This document shows, one piece after another, positions 8,405 to 16,055 of a DNA stretch of 64,000 bases. The stretch's first letter is position 1. Every line of letters begins with the position of its first letter. Below the pieces are notes generated by a model. The model saw only the letters and a program-made list of their open reading frames with translations, was not told the DNA's origin and ran no database searches. This stretch comes from Autumnicola edwardsiae (lineage in GTDB: Bacteria; Bacteroidota; Bacteroidia; Flavobacteriales; Flavobacteriaceae), in NCBI RefSeq assembly GCF_031846505.1, contig NZ_JAVRHP010000006.1:1-64000 (forward strand), read 5' to 3'. The position numbers were made by a program, and so were the translations under genes.

Positions 8405-10114
8405 ATGAATAAAATCTGGTGCATCCTTTTTTTGACATTTTTTGGTCTAACCACCGCCTCTTCCCAGAGCATTACCAAAAACTGGGAAATTGAGCCAAAT
8501 GAAGATTCCATATCGTCCCCACACGCTGCTTTTACTTCAGAAAATATCCTGAATTTATCAGAAGGCAGATTTAGTGTTACAGGCGCCAATGTAAAAGACA
8601 CAATTGCTTCAGGGGATTTTATTTATCAGAATAATATTCTCGTGTTTTTTTATAGTAAACCTAAGGATACCATTAGAAACTTTCGGATTACCAATTTAAC
8701 TGAGTCCAATATGGCGGTTTCTGAAGGTAGCAACCAATATACCTTTCAGGAAAAGTCAGAGACCGTGAAAGAAGCAGTTCCGGCACCAATGGCTAAAGAA
8801 ATGATCCCCAGTGACGGGCCTTCCTTTGGAAGCGTTGCCCGCGGGGCTTTGGGAATGCTTGTGCTTTTAATTATAGCTTTTCTCTTTAGCAGCAACAGAA
8901 AAGCTATAAACTGGAGAACTATTTTAATAGGCCTGGGAGCGCAGCTTATTTTAGCCATAGGAGTATTGCGCATTGCTTTTGTGCAGCGCATTTTCGAATT
9001 TGTCGGAAATATATTTGTATTGATCCTCGATTTTACCGCCGCAGGAAGTGAATTTTTGCTTGGCGGAATGATGGATGTCGATAGTTTTGGGTTTATATTC
9101 CTGTTCCAGGTCTTGCCAACCATCATCTTCTTTTCTGCACTTACCTCTGTACTTTTCTACCTGGGTATTATTCAGTTTATAGTTAAGGGAATGGCATGGG
9201 TCCTCACAAAATTAATGGGTATCTCAGGGCCAGAAAGCCTTAGTGTTGCCGGTAACATCTTTTTGGGACAAACAGAAGCACCACTTATGATCAAGGCTTA
9301 CCTGGAAAGGATGACCCGTTCTGAAATTTTACTGGTGATGGTTGGGGGAATGGCGACGGTAGCCGGTGGTGTACTCGCCGCCTATATTGGATTTTTAGGA
9401 GGGGATGATCCTGCACTAAGACTTCAGTTTGCCAAGCATTTGCTTGCCGCTTCTGTAATGGCCGCTCCCGGCGCTATTGTAATTTCAAAAATTTTATATC
9501 CGCAGCAGGAACCTGTAAATTCCGACGTAGAAGTTTCTTCAGAAAAAATAGGCTCAAATATACTTGATGCTATAGCAAACGGTACTACCGAGGGTCTAAA
9601 ACTGGCAGCTAATGTAGCAGCAATGCTACTGGTCTTTATAGCTTTTATCGCCATGATAAATTACGTCCTGGGTTGGATTGGCGGATGGACTCAGCTTAAT
9701 TATTTAATGGCAGAATATACTCCTTACGCACAATTCTCGCTGGAGTCGATAATGGGGTTAATCTTTGCACCGCTTATGTGGATAATTGGAGTAGCCAAAG
9801 AAGACATGATGTTAATGGGGCAATTGTTGGGAATAAAACTTGCGGCCAGCGAATTTGTAGGTTATGTACAATTGGCAGAACTTAAGAATCCAGCCAACGC
9901 CCTTAGCCTTACTTATGAAAAATCTGTAATTATGGCGACTTATATGTTGTGCGGATTCGCAAATTTTGCTTCCATAGGAATCCAGATTGGTGGGATAGGC
10001 TCCCTTGCCCCCGGACAAAGAAAAACGCTTTCAGAATTTGGAATGAAGGCACTTATCGGCGGGACACTGGCTTCTTTGCTTTCAGCGACTATTGCCGGAA
10101 TGATATTGGGATAA
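8405..10114 (+). CDS. Concentrative nucleoside transporter (NupC/CNT) with N-terminal exported domain
   Basis: A 569-residue protein with two parts. Residues 1-20 look like a signal peptide (MNKIWCILFLTFFGLTTASS), followed by about 100 residues of polar, probably beta-rich sequence (SITKNWEI to YTFQEKSET). A Pro/Ala linker leads to a CNT core from about residue 145, with the conserved SGPESLSVAGNIFLGQTEAP, the IKAYLERMTRSEI gate and the C-terminal VIMATYMLCGFANFASIGIQ / GGIGSLAPGQR blocks. CNTs import nucleosides with sodium or protons. Most CNTs are about 400 residues, so the exported leader domain is an addition; it may act in the periplasm as a nucleoside- or lipid-binding module (inference). 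Sits between the BFN gene and thyA, matching a pyrimidine salvage context. Confidence 0.88.
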   Translation: MNKIWCILFLTFFGLTTASSQSITKNWEIEPNEDSISSPHAAFTSENILNLSEGRFSVTGANVKDTIASGDFIYQNNILVFFYSKPKDTIRNFRITNLTESNMAVSEGSNQYTFQEKSETVKEAVPAPMAKEMIPSDGPSFGSVARGALGMLVLLIIAFLFSSNRKAINWRTILIGLGAQLILAIGVLRIAFVQRIFEFVGNIFVLILDFTAAGSEFLLGGMMDVDSFGFIFLFQVLPTIIFFSALTSVLFYLGIIQFIVKGMAWVLTKLMGISGPESLSVAGNIFLGQTEAPLMIKAYLERMTRSEILLVMVGGMATVAGGVLAAYIGFLGGDDPALRLQFAKHLLAASVMAAPGAIVISKILYPQQEPVNSDVEVSSEKIGSNILDAIANGTTEGLKLAANVAAMLLVFIAFIAMINYVLGWIGGWTQLNYLMAEYTPYAQFSLESIMGLIFAPLMWIIGVAKEDMMLMGQLLGIKLAASEFVGYVQLAELKNPANALSLTYEKSVIMATYMLCGFANFASIGIQIGGIGSLAPGQRKTLSEFGMKALIGGTLASLLSATIAGMILG

Positions 10115-10206
10115 GCAGAAAAGCTCTGGGCTCTTCTATTGTTTTAAATTCGAAATTATTGATTGCTTTTCCTGAAAGAGAGGAGAGAGGAAAGACAGGC
10201 TAGAAG

Positions 10207-10380
10207 TCAGGTCGAAAATTGACATTTCTGAAGCCTCACCGAAAAGCATTGGAAAATTCAGGTTTTTCTTCAGGTTTTAAATTGATATCCATGAAAATAA
10301 ACCTACAAGGTCAAAAAGATCTTGCAGGATTGAAGAGTTCCCGGAAGATATGTGAAATTTTGCAGATCTTGAGCAGAACA
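10207..10380 (+). repeat. Tandem repeat unit, copy 1, with REP-like hairpin
   Basis: Starts with TCAGGTCGAAAATTGACA (10207-10224), part of the dispersed element family, and carries CTACAAGGTC, a 5-base loop, GATCTTGCAG (10303-10327), an imperfect 10-bp hairpin. The tail GCAGATCTTGAGCAGA (10362-10377) recurs in copy 2 in altered form. Confidence 0.65.
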
Positions 10381-10401
10381 ACTTCAGCTTCTAAAGAATA
10401 T

Positions 10402-10560
10402 TCAGGTCGAAAATTGACAAATTTAAGGCAGCACTCAAAAGATTCGAAAAAAATCAGGATTATAATTGAATTTAAAGAATAATTCTACAAGGTCAAAAAA
10501 AGCCCTTGCAGGATTCGATAGTTCCTTCAGGGTATGCAAAACTTATAGATCTTGTGTAGA
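10402..10560 (+). repeat. Tandem repeat unit, copy 2, with REP-like hairpin
   Basis: Begins with the identical TCAGGTCGAAAATTGACA, 195 bases after copy 1, and holds CTACAAGGTC at 10485-10494 followed by CCCTTGCAGGATTC and AGTTCC as in copy 1, then TAGATCTTGTGTAGA. The internal spacing is about 13 bases shorter than in copy 1, so the duplication is old and has gained indels. Confidence 0.65.
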
Positions 10561-10665
10561 CGGGATATGCTTTTCGTTAATAAATACTTAAGAAGTATAT
10601 GGCCTAATATTCAGAGAAAAACATACAATTGTTTATTTTTAGAACCTATTTATAGCACAATTTTA

Positions 10666-11490
10666 ATGAGACAATATCACGATTTACTAGAACATGTACT
10701 GAAGAATGGCGCTGAAAAAGGTGATCGTACAGGAACCGGAACCAAGAGTGTTTTTGGATACCAGATGCGGTTTGACCTTAGCGAAGGCTTCCCAATGGTC
10801 ACCACCAAAAAACTGCATTTAAAATCTATAATTTATGAATTGCTGTGGTTTTTAAAAGGAGATACAAATATAAAATACCTTCAGGAAAACGGAGTGAGGA
10901 TCTGGAATGAGTGGGCAGATGGAAATGGCGATTTGGGTCCGGTTTACGGCCACCAGTGGCGCAACTGGAATGGTGAGGAAATTGACCAGATAAAAGAAAT
11001 TATCCACAGTTTAAAGCATAATCCGAACAGCAGGAGAATGCTGGTTTCTGCATGGAATCCTTCAGTATTGCCCGATACTTCCAAATCTTTTGCTGAAAAT
11101 GTGGAAAATGGCAAGGCTGCTTTGCCGCCGTGTCACGCTTTTTTTCAATTTTATGTAGCAGATGGTAAACTTTCCTGTCAGCTTTACCAGAGAAGTGCCG
11201 ATATATTTCTTGGAGTTCCTTTTAATATTGCTTCCTACGCCCTTCTCACTATGATGATGGCCCAGGTTTGCGATTTACAGCCGGGCGATTTTATCCACAC
11301 CTTTGGAGATGCCCATATTTACAGCAACCACATGGAGCAGGTAAAGCTGCAGCTGACGCGGGAACCACGAAAATTGCCAAAAATGAAGCTTAACCCTGAA
11401 ATTAAAGATATTTTTGAATTTAAGTTTGAAGATTTTATATTAGAGGATTATAATCCGCATCCTGCCATAAAAGGCAAGGTTGCCGTCTAA
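10666..11490 (+). CDS. thyA: Thymidylate synthase
   Basis: A 274-residue ThyA that methylates dUMP to dTMP using methylenetetrahydrofolate. Start chosen at the ATG giving MRQYHDLLEHVLKNG, the usual N-terminus; an upstream in-frame start would add 38 residues without family similarity. Visible features: GDRTGTGTKSVFGYQ (folate/phosphate binding), WEL-type LLWFLKGDTNIKYL, the catalytic Cys in LPPCHAFFQFYV, and QRSADIFLGVPFNIASYALL for dUMP binding. Length is close to E. coli ThyA (264). It consumes folate that FolA, encoded about 6 kb downstream at 17651-18136, regenerates; in this window the two are separated by the TonB-domain and ergothioneine genes. Confidence 0.96.
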   Translation: MRQYHDLLEHVLKNGAEKGDRTGTGTKSVFGYQMRFDLSEGFPMVTTKKLHLKSIIYELLWFLKGDTNIKYLQENGVRIWNEWADGNGDLGPVYGHQWRNWNGEEIDQIKEIIHSLKHNPNSRRMLVSAWNPSVLPDTSKSFAENVENGKAALPPCHAFFQFYVADGKLSCQLYQRSADIFLGVPFNIASYALLTMMMAQVCDLQPGDFIHTFGDAHIYSNHMEQVKLQLTREPRKLPKMKLNPEIKDIFEFKFEDFILEDYNPHPAIKGKVAV

Positions 11491-11519
11491 AATTCAGATT
11501 AATTTAAAATTTATTTATC

Positions 11520-11897
11520 ATGAAAAAGTTACTGGTTATCGCATGCATGTTATTGGGAGGAATTGGCGCTGCACAGGCGCAGCAAACTTCCCCGGTATGG
11601 CCCGGCTGTGAAGGCAGTGAAAACGTAAAAACATGTTTTAACAAACAACTCTCGCAGCACGTAAGGGAAAACTATGAATACCCGAAAAACGACGCCGGAG
11701 AGTACGTGCGCGGAAAAGTAACCGTGTCCTTTACTGTAGATGAAGAAGGAAAGGTTGTCATTAATTCTGTTGAAGGACCAAAACCCGAGGTAAACCAGGC
11801 TGCCAGGGAAATGCTGGAAAAAATTCCCGACATGGAACCTGGAACTCTGGAAGGAGAACCTGATGACAGAAAGTTTACTATTCCGTTTAATTTTTAA
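11520..11897 (+). CDS. Exported stand-alone TonB C-terminal domain protein (1)
   Basis: A 125-residue protein with a clear signal peptide (MKKLLVIACMLLGGIGAAQA) followed almost at once by a Bacteroidota-type TonB C-terminal domain: PVWPGCEGSENVKTCFNKQL, YEYPKNDAGEYVRGKVTVSF, VDEEGKVVI and the terminal FTIPFNF. The two Cys in the WPGCE...KTCF segment are conserved in such domains and probably form a disulfide. Ordinary TonB has a membrane anchor and Pro-rich spacer; neither is present, so this should be a soluble periplasmic protein that cannot transduce force. It is 29 bases after thyA and 35 bases before a paralog, suggesting an operon. Function unknown; a binding decoy or TonB-box adaptor is speculative. 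Confidence 0.8.
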   Translation: MKKLLVIACMLLGGIGAAQAQQTSPVWPGCEGSENVKTCFNKQLSQHVRENYEYPKNDAGEYVRGKVTVSFTVDEEGKVVINSVEGPKPEVNQAAREMLEKIPDMEPGTLEGEPDDRKFTIPFNF

Positions 11898-11932
11898 TGT
11901 AATGCCCCAAATATTACCATAACAATTTTTAT

Positions 11933-12343
11933 ATGAAAAAGATATTAGTAGTTCTCCTGTTGTTTACCGGCGCTATTGGTTTAGCCCAGGAAGGTGTTAA
12001 AGTTAAAGGTAACACGATCACAGTTAAAGAATCGGCACCTGTATGGCCGGGCTGCGAAAGTAGTGATGATAAAAAGCAGTGTTTCAATCAACAGCTTATG
12101 CAGCACATTAAGGAGAACTACAAATATCCCAGGAACGAAGCAGGAGATTTCCTGAGGGGAAAAACAACAGTAGCACTCGCTATTGATGAGAAAGGAAGTG
12201 TCGTTGTACGTTCTGTAAAGGGCGAAAATGCCAAAATAAACGAGGCGGCTGAGACGATGATCAGGAAGATTCCCAAGATGCAGCCGGGCATGAAAGGAGG
12301 AAAACCAACTTCAATAAAATACACCATCCCACTTACTCTGTAA
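11933..12343 (+). CDS. Exported stand-alone TonB C-terminal domain protein (2)
   Basis: A 136-residue paralog of the preceding gene. Signal peptide MKKILVVLLLFTGAIGLAQ, then a short extra segment (EGVKVKGNTITVKESA) and the same TonB-like domain: PVWPGCESSDDKKQCFNQQL, YKYPRNEAGDFLRGKTTVAL, IDEKGSVVV and the terminal KYTIPLTL. Shared Cys spacing and overall order show a tandem duplication with clear divergence. No transmembrane anchor or Pro-rich region. Likely co-expressed with its neighbour. What it binds is not evident from sequence. Confidence 0.8.
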   Translation: MKKILVVLLLFTGAIGLAQEGVKVKGNTITVKESAPVWPGCESSDDKKQCFNQQLMQHIKENYKYPRNEAGDFLRGKTTVALAIDEKGSVVVRSVKGENAKINEAAETMIRKIPKMQPGMKGGKPTSIKYTIPLTL

Positions 12344-12512
12344 CTTTTTGATAGTTTTTCTAAACTTCTGCAGAAGATAGAAACAGGGTCTGATTTTTAA
12401 CATAGAAGACTATACCTCAACCTTTTTCTGCTCTGGAAAGAGAAGAATTAAGGTTCAATTCCACATAGTTTAAAATCCCGAACACACTTTAACTTCGCAT
12501 TAACTAGCGTTC

Positions 12513-12544
12513 GTTTCAGGCATAAACAAAAAAGTGTAAATTTG
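12513..12544 (+). promoter_or_regulatory. Putative promoter of egtBD
   Basis: TAAATTTG at 12537-12544 matches the Bacteroidota -7 consensus TAnnTTTG exactly, with TTTC at 12513-12516, 20 bases upstream, close to the -33 TTTG. The egtB ATG is 29 bases downstream. Confidence 0.55.
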
Positions 12545-12547
12545 GAT

Positions 12548-12573
12548 AGCACCCATTAAAGTGCTGTTTTTTT
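12548..12573 (+). other. Short hairpin plus T7 run in the egtB leader
   Basis: AGCAC (12548-12552) and GTGCT (12561-12565) can form a 5-bp stem, followed by G and seven T directly before the ATG. It resembles a minimal intrinsic terminator placed in the 5' leader, but the stem is short. Confidence 0.3.
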
Positions 12574-13737
12574 ATGCTTTCACAACAAGAGTTATTGTCT
12601 TTATTTACGGAAACCAGAGCACAATCTGAACTGATTTGTTCTTTTCTTGAAACCGAAGATTATGTGGTACAGCCAAGAGAAAATGTGTCTCCCCCAAAAT
12701 GGCATTTAGGTCATACCACCTGGTTTTTTGAAGAATTTGTACTGAAGAAGCGCAATGAAGATTACGAACTCTACGACCAAAATTCTGCTTACGTTTTTAA
12801 TAGTTATTACGAGAGCGTTGGAGATAAAGTAGTAAGGACAGATCGTGGAAATCTCTCACGCCCAACTGTAGCTTGGGTTTACGCGTATAGAAATTATGTT
12901 ACCAAAGCTATAACCCGCTTTCTCGAAGAAGATGAAATATCAAAAGAGTTGTGCGGCGTACTCGAAATAGGCTGCCATCACGAAAAGCAACATCAGGAGT
13001 TACTTTTAACAGACATCAAATTTATTTTAGGTAATAATCCGTTACTGCCTGTCTACAACAAACAGTTTGAGGAGAATCAGATCGAAGATTTTGAAGCCGA
13101 ATGGATTAACATTGAAGAAGGTGTTTACGAAATTGGACATAAAACCACCGACTTTTGTTACGACAATGAGTTGGGGGTCCACAAGACGTACCTCCCGAAC
13201 TTTAAAGTATCGACTAAACTGGTAACCAACAGGGAATATCTTGAATTTATTGAGGATGGTGGTTATAAAGATGTTTTACTCTGGCACGCAGAAGGCTGGG
13301 ATTGGAAAAACACCAATAACATTAGTGCTCCTCTTTACTGGCATAAAATTAATGGAGATTGGCATCAATATACTCTTAGTGGTTTAATTCATTTAATTCC
13401 TGATGCTCCTGTTTGCCATATTTCCTATTTTGAAGCTTTTGCATTCGCACAGTGGAAAGAAATACGATTACCTACAGAGGCCGAATGGGAGATTGCTCAG
13501 AAACAATTTAACTGGGGCACCCGCTGGGAATGGACAGAAAGTGCCTACTCTCCTTACCCCGGCTTCAAAACTGCCGAAGGCGCTTTGGGCGAATACAACG
13601 GAAAATTTATGGTAAACCAAAAAGTACTGAGGGGAAGTTCTGTGGCTACTTCAGAAAAACATGCCCGGCATACTTACAGAAATTTTTTTCAGCCGGAACT
13701 CCGCTGGCAATTTACAGGCCTTAGGCTGGCAAAATAA
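12574..13737 (+). CDS. egtB: Ergothioneine biosynthesis sulfoxide synthase EgtB
   Basis: A 387-residue non-heme iron enzyme that joins a thiol donor to the C2 of hercynine with O2. The N-terminal DinB-like domain has the iron ligands: His47 in WHLGHTTWFFEE (43-54) and His136/His140 in CHHEKQHQELLLTDI (134-148). The C-terminal FGE/sulfatase-modifying-like domain shows RLPTEAEWE, RGSSVATSEKHARHTYRNFF and the terminal TGLRLAK. Somewhat shorter than actinobacterial EgtB (about 430). EgtD follows after 12 bases, giving a two-gene ergothioneine operon; no EgtA or EgtC is nearby, so the donor is more likely cysteine than gamma-glutamylcysteine (inference). An exact TAnnTTTG element lies upstream. 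Confidence 0.9.
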   Translation: MLSQQELLSLFTETRAQSELICSFLETEDYVVQPRENVSPPKWHLGHTTWFFEEFVLKKRNEDYELYDQNSAYVFNSYYESVGDKVVRTDRGNLSRPTVAWVYAYRNYVTKAITRFLEEDEISKELCGVLEIGCHHEKQHQELLLTDIKFILGNNPLLPVYNKQFEENQIEDFEAEWINIEEGVYEIGHKTTDFCYDNELGVHKTYLPNFKVSTKLVTNREYLEFIEDGGYKDVLLWHAEGWDWKNTNNISAPLYWHKINGDWHQYTLSGLIHLIPDAPVCHISYFEAFAFAQWKEIRLPTEAEWEIAQKQFNWGTRWEWTESAYSPYPGFKTAEGALGEYNGKFMVNQKVLRGSSVATSEKHARHTYRNFFQPELRWQFTGLRLAK

Positions 13738-13749
13738 TCAAAGGAATAC

Positions 13750-14712
13750 ATGAAGTCCATTACCAAATTCGATTCTGCGTTCGAGGAAGACACGTACAAA
13801 GGCCTTAACAGTCACCCAAAATATTTACTTTCCAAGTATATCTATGATAACCATGGGGATAAACTTTTCCAGAAGATCATGGACATGCCGGAGTATTACC
13901 TTACCGAATGTGAGACTGAAATTTTTAAAGCACATACTTCGGCAATTGCTGACTCGTTTAACGGTCCTGAAGGTTTTGATTTAATAGAACTGGGTGCCGG
14001 CGACGGTAAGAAAACGAAAATTCTTTTACGTTATTTAGCTAAAAAAAATTACGATTTTACCTATCAGCCTGTAGACATTAGCCAAAGCGTTCTGGACGAG
14101 TTGCAATCCTCTCTTCTGGAAGAACTGCCGGAAATTACGGTAAAAACCCAGCAAGGCACCTACTTTAAAACTCTGGAGCGCCTATCTGATTACAATACCC
14201 GAAAAAAAGTTATTCTTGTCTTAGGCTCTAATATTGGCAACCTACTCCACAAAGATGCCATAGATTTTCTAAAGAATATCAAATCCTCGATGAGTGCAGA
14301 GGACATGCTTTTTATGGGTTTTGATCAGAAAAAAGATCCACAGAAAATACTGGATGCCTACAATGACCCCACCGGGATAACAGAAGCCTTTAACAAAAAT
14401 CTTCTTAGCAGGATCAATAAAGAATTAGGCGCAAATTTTGACCTGGATTCTTTTCTGCACTGGGAAACTTATAATCCCGAAACAGGAACAGCAAAAAGTT
14501 TTCTTGTAAGTAAAACAGAACAGGAAGTAAAAATACCAAAATTGTATTTTACTGCACATTTTAAGCCCTGGGAAACCATACACACAGAAATTTCCCAAAA
14601 GTACGATGACGAGGTGGTGCAATGGCTGGCCGGGGAGTCTGGATTGAGGATTGAGACCTTTTTTACGGATAAAGAAGGATATTACAAGAATTACGTGTTC
14701 AGGAAAGATTAA
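13750..14712 (+). CDS. egtD: L-histidine N(alpha)-methyltransferase EgtD
   Basis: A 320-residue SAM-dependent enzyme that trimethylates histidine to hercynine, the EgtB substrate. Motif I is LIELGAGDGKKTKILL (78-93). The PEYYLTECETEIF segment (47-59) is the EgtD-family substrate-loop region, and VLGSNIGNL (about 157-165) is the second conserved block. Length equals that of mycobacterial EgtD (321). Its start is 12 bases after egtB's stop, so the two are co-transcribed and together can make hercynylcysteine sulfoxide; the last C-S lyase step needs a PLP enzyme (see the aminotransferase at 16056-17138). Confidence 0.92.
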   Translation: MKSITKFDSAFEEDTYKGLNSHPKYLLSKYIYDNHGDKLFQKIMDMPEYYLTECETEIFKAHTSAIADSFNGPEGFDLIELGAGDGKKTKILLRYLAKKNYDFTYQPVDISQSVLDELQSSLLEELPEITVKTQQGTYFKTLERLSDYNTRKKVILVLGSNIGNLLHKDAIDFLKNIKSSMSAEDMLFMGFDQKKDPQKILDAYNDPTGITEAFNKNLLSRINKELGANFDLDSFLHWETYNPETGTAKSFLVSKTEQEVKIPKLYFTAHFKPWETIHTEISQKYDDEVVQWLAGESGLRIETFFTDKEGYYKNYVFRKD

Positions 14713-14789
14713 TTTTTTAAAATACCAATCCATGACACAACCATTTACGAATGGGTACATCTTATTTACAGTTCCAAAATTATATCCAA

Positions 14790-15253
14790 ATGAAAAAATT
14801 ACTATTCTGCATAGGTGTACTCTTTTTAGTTTCAGGTTGCGAAGACGACTGTGAGGACATTGCTGTTTTACTCCGCCGCCGCCCTTTAACTTTGAATTTG
14901 TAGATGCCGAAACAGGAGAAAACCTCTTCACCAACGGCACTTTTGAAGCAGAAGATATTTCGGTCACAAATCAATCTGACGATTCTGAAGTGGATTTCAA
15001 CTTTATTTCGGAAAATGATTACAACGTCCTGAATATTGGTGATATAGGCTGGGAAACAGAATCTCTCGAATATCTTATAGAAGTAAATGATGCTGTTTCC
15101 TTTTCACTGTTGGTAGATGCTGAAAGAAAGAATGATGAATGTTGCTCCTTCACTAACATAAATAGTACTGAAATACGGGGTGCGGAATTTGAACGTGATG
15201 AAAACTCCGGCTTATTTCGTATTTTAGTGGAATTACCAAATGAAGAATTATGA
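14790..15253 (+). pseudogene. Small lipoprotein gene broken by a -1 frameshift
   Basis: The ATG at 14790 begins a lipoprotein signal (MKKLLFCIGVLFLVSGC, lipobox Cys17, then EDDCEDIAV) that stops after 38 codons at a TAG. From about 14870 another frame continues without a stop as TPPPPFNFEFVDAETGENLF and on to 15253, ending NEEL. Restoring one T in the TTTT run at 14866-14869 joins the two into a roughly 155-residue lipoprotein (DIAVFTPPPPFNF). The break is therefore a single-base deletion in a homopolymer: either real inactivation or a sequencing error. Family not recognised. The downstream DUF427 gene overlaps its stop by 4 bases (ATGA), implying that translation was coupled. Confidence 0.7.
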
Positions 15254-15531
15254 AAGCAATCTGGAACAACACTGTTATTGCGGAAAGTGACAATACTAAA
15301 ATTGTCGAAAACAATCACTATTTCCCGATGGACGATATCAGGAAAGAATACTTTAAAGCCAGTAATACCCACACGCGGTGTCCATGGAAGGGGAAAGCTT
15401 CCTACTTTCATGTAGAAGTAGGCAAAGAAAAGAACGAAGACGCCGCATGGTTTTATCCCTCTGCGAGCCTTGCAGCAAAACCAATTGAAAACTATGTTGC
15501 CTTCTGGAAAGGAATAGAAGTCACAGAATAG
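15250..15531 (+). CDS. DUF427 domain protein
   Basis: A 93-residue cytoplasmic protein, essentially one DUF427 domain: MKAIWNNTVIAESDNT at the start, YFPMDDIRKEYF, THTRCPWKGKASYFHV (with the characteristic Cys-Pro-Trp-Lys-Gly), and a final PIENYVAFWKGIEV. DUF427 is a small beta-rich fold of unknown biochemical role. The start codon overlaps the stop of the frameshifted lipoprotein gene. It ends 65 bases before the convergent carbohydrate-binding protein gene. Confidence 0.85.
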   Translation: MKAIWNNTVIAESDNTKIVENNHYFPMDDIRKEYFKASNTHTRCPWKGKASYFHVEVGKEKNEDAAWFYPSASLAAKPIENYVAFWKGIEVTE

Positions 15532-15595
15532 GTTTTGGCATTAACCATCATCAAAGATAAAAACTGAAAACGGGTTTTTTGCTTACCAATACGGA

Positions 15596-15886
15596 TTATA
15601 CTTCCAGCACTCCATTTTCTGCGGCAGCAAAGTCATTCCACGTAAAACGATCTGCTTCAGCTTCATTTACCCATTCCCCGTCAACAAGATAACGGAATTC
15701 ATAAGCTTTTTCTACAGGAAGATTTAACTGCCCCTTAAACGAGCCATTTTTAAGTTTCTTTAATTCCGTTTTTCTCCAATTATTAAAATCTCCTGAGACG
15801 GCAACAGAGGAAGCCTCTTTAGCAGGGACATTAAAAGTTACCTTACATTCCGGTTTGGATTTTAAATATTGCTTGGTGATCGCCAT
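15596..15886 (-). CDS. Isoamylase early-set (CBM48/AMPK-type) domain protein
   Basis: A 96-residue protein that is nearly all one glycogen-binding-like immunoglobulin fold: KPECKVTFNVPAKEASSVAV, SGDFNNWRKTELKKLKNGSF, EKAYEFRYLVDGEWVNEAEA. The order of GDFNNW, Lys-rich strand and YEFRYLVDGEW matches AMPK1_CBM members that bind alpha-glucans. No catalytic domain or signal peptide is present. Stand-alone forms are common in flavobacteria; their partner is not known. It is transcribed opposite to the DUF427 gene and in the same direction as the aminotransferase upstream, 169 bases apart. Confidence 0.85.
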   Translation of the reverse strand: MAITKQYLKSKPECKVTFNVPAKEASSVAVSGDFNNWRKTELKKLKNGSFKGQLNLPVEKAYEFRYLVDGEWVNEAEADRFTWNDFAAAENGVLEV

Positions 15887-16055
15887 AATTTATATTTTAC
15901 AAATTCTCCGGTAAAAGTAATAATTGAATTATTATTTTCTAGTGGGAATCTATCTGCTGCCGCACTTTTATGGAAATTGCAAAAAATATTTCAGATTTTA
16001 CTGAAAGCTCATTTTCAACCTCCGGTTTTCATGAATCCTCAAATATTTTAGTGAA

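Larger units (their letters stand above)
10115..10665. other. Repeat-filled non-coding interval upstream of thyA
   Basis: Open frames here have no recognisable protein and consist of repeats. The interval is made of two imperfect tandem copies of a roughly 175-195 base unit: 10207-10380 and 10402-10560. Each copy begins with TCAGGTCGAAAATTGACA (18 identical bases) and contains a CTACAAGGTC hairpin. The last ~100 bases should hold the thyA promoter. Confidence 0.75.

Noticed and set aside
10219..10482. Open frame of 87 codons upstream of thyA
   Set aside because: Made of the tandem repeat units; no domain, and it has no counterpart outside the repeats.
10303..10560. Insertion sequence or IS end
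   Set aside because: No transposase, no terminal inverted repeats enclosing a gene; only short repeats and hairpins.
10552..10665. N-terminal extension of thyA
   Set aside because: Thymidylate synthase normally begins at MRQYHDLL; the added 38 residues have no family similarity.
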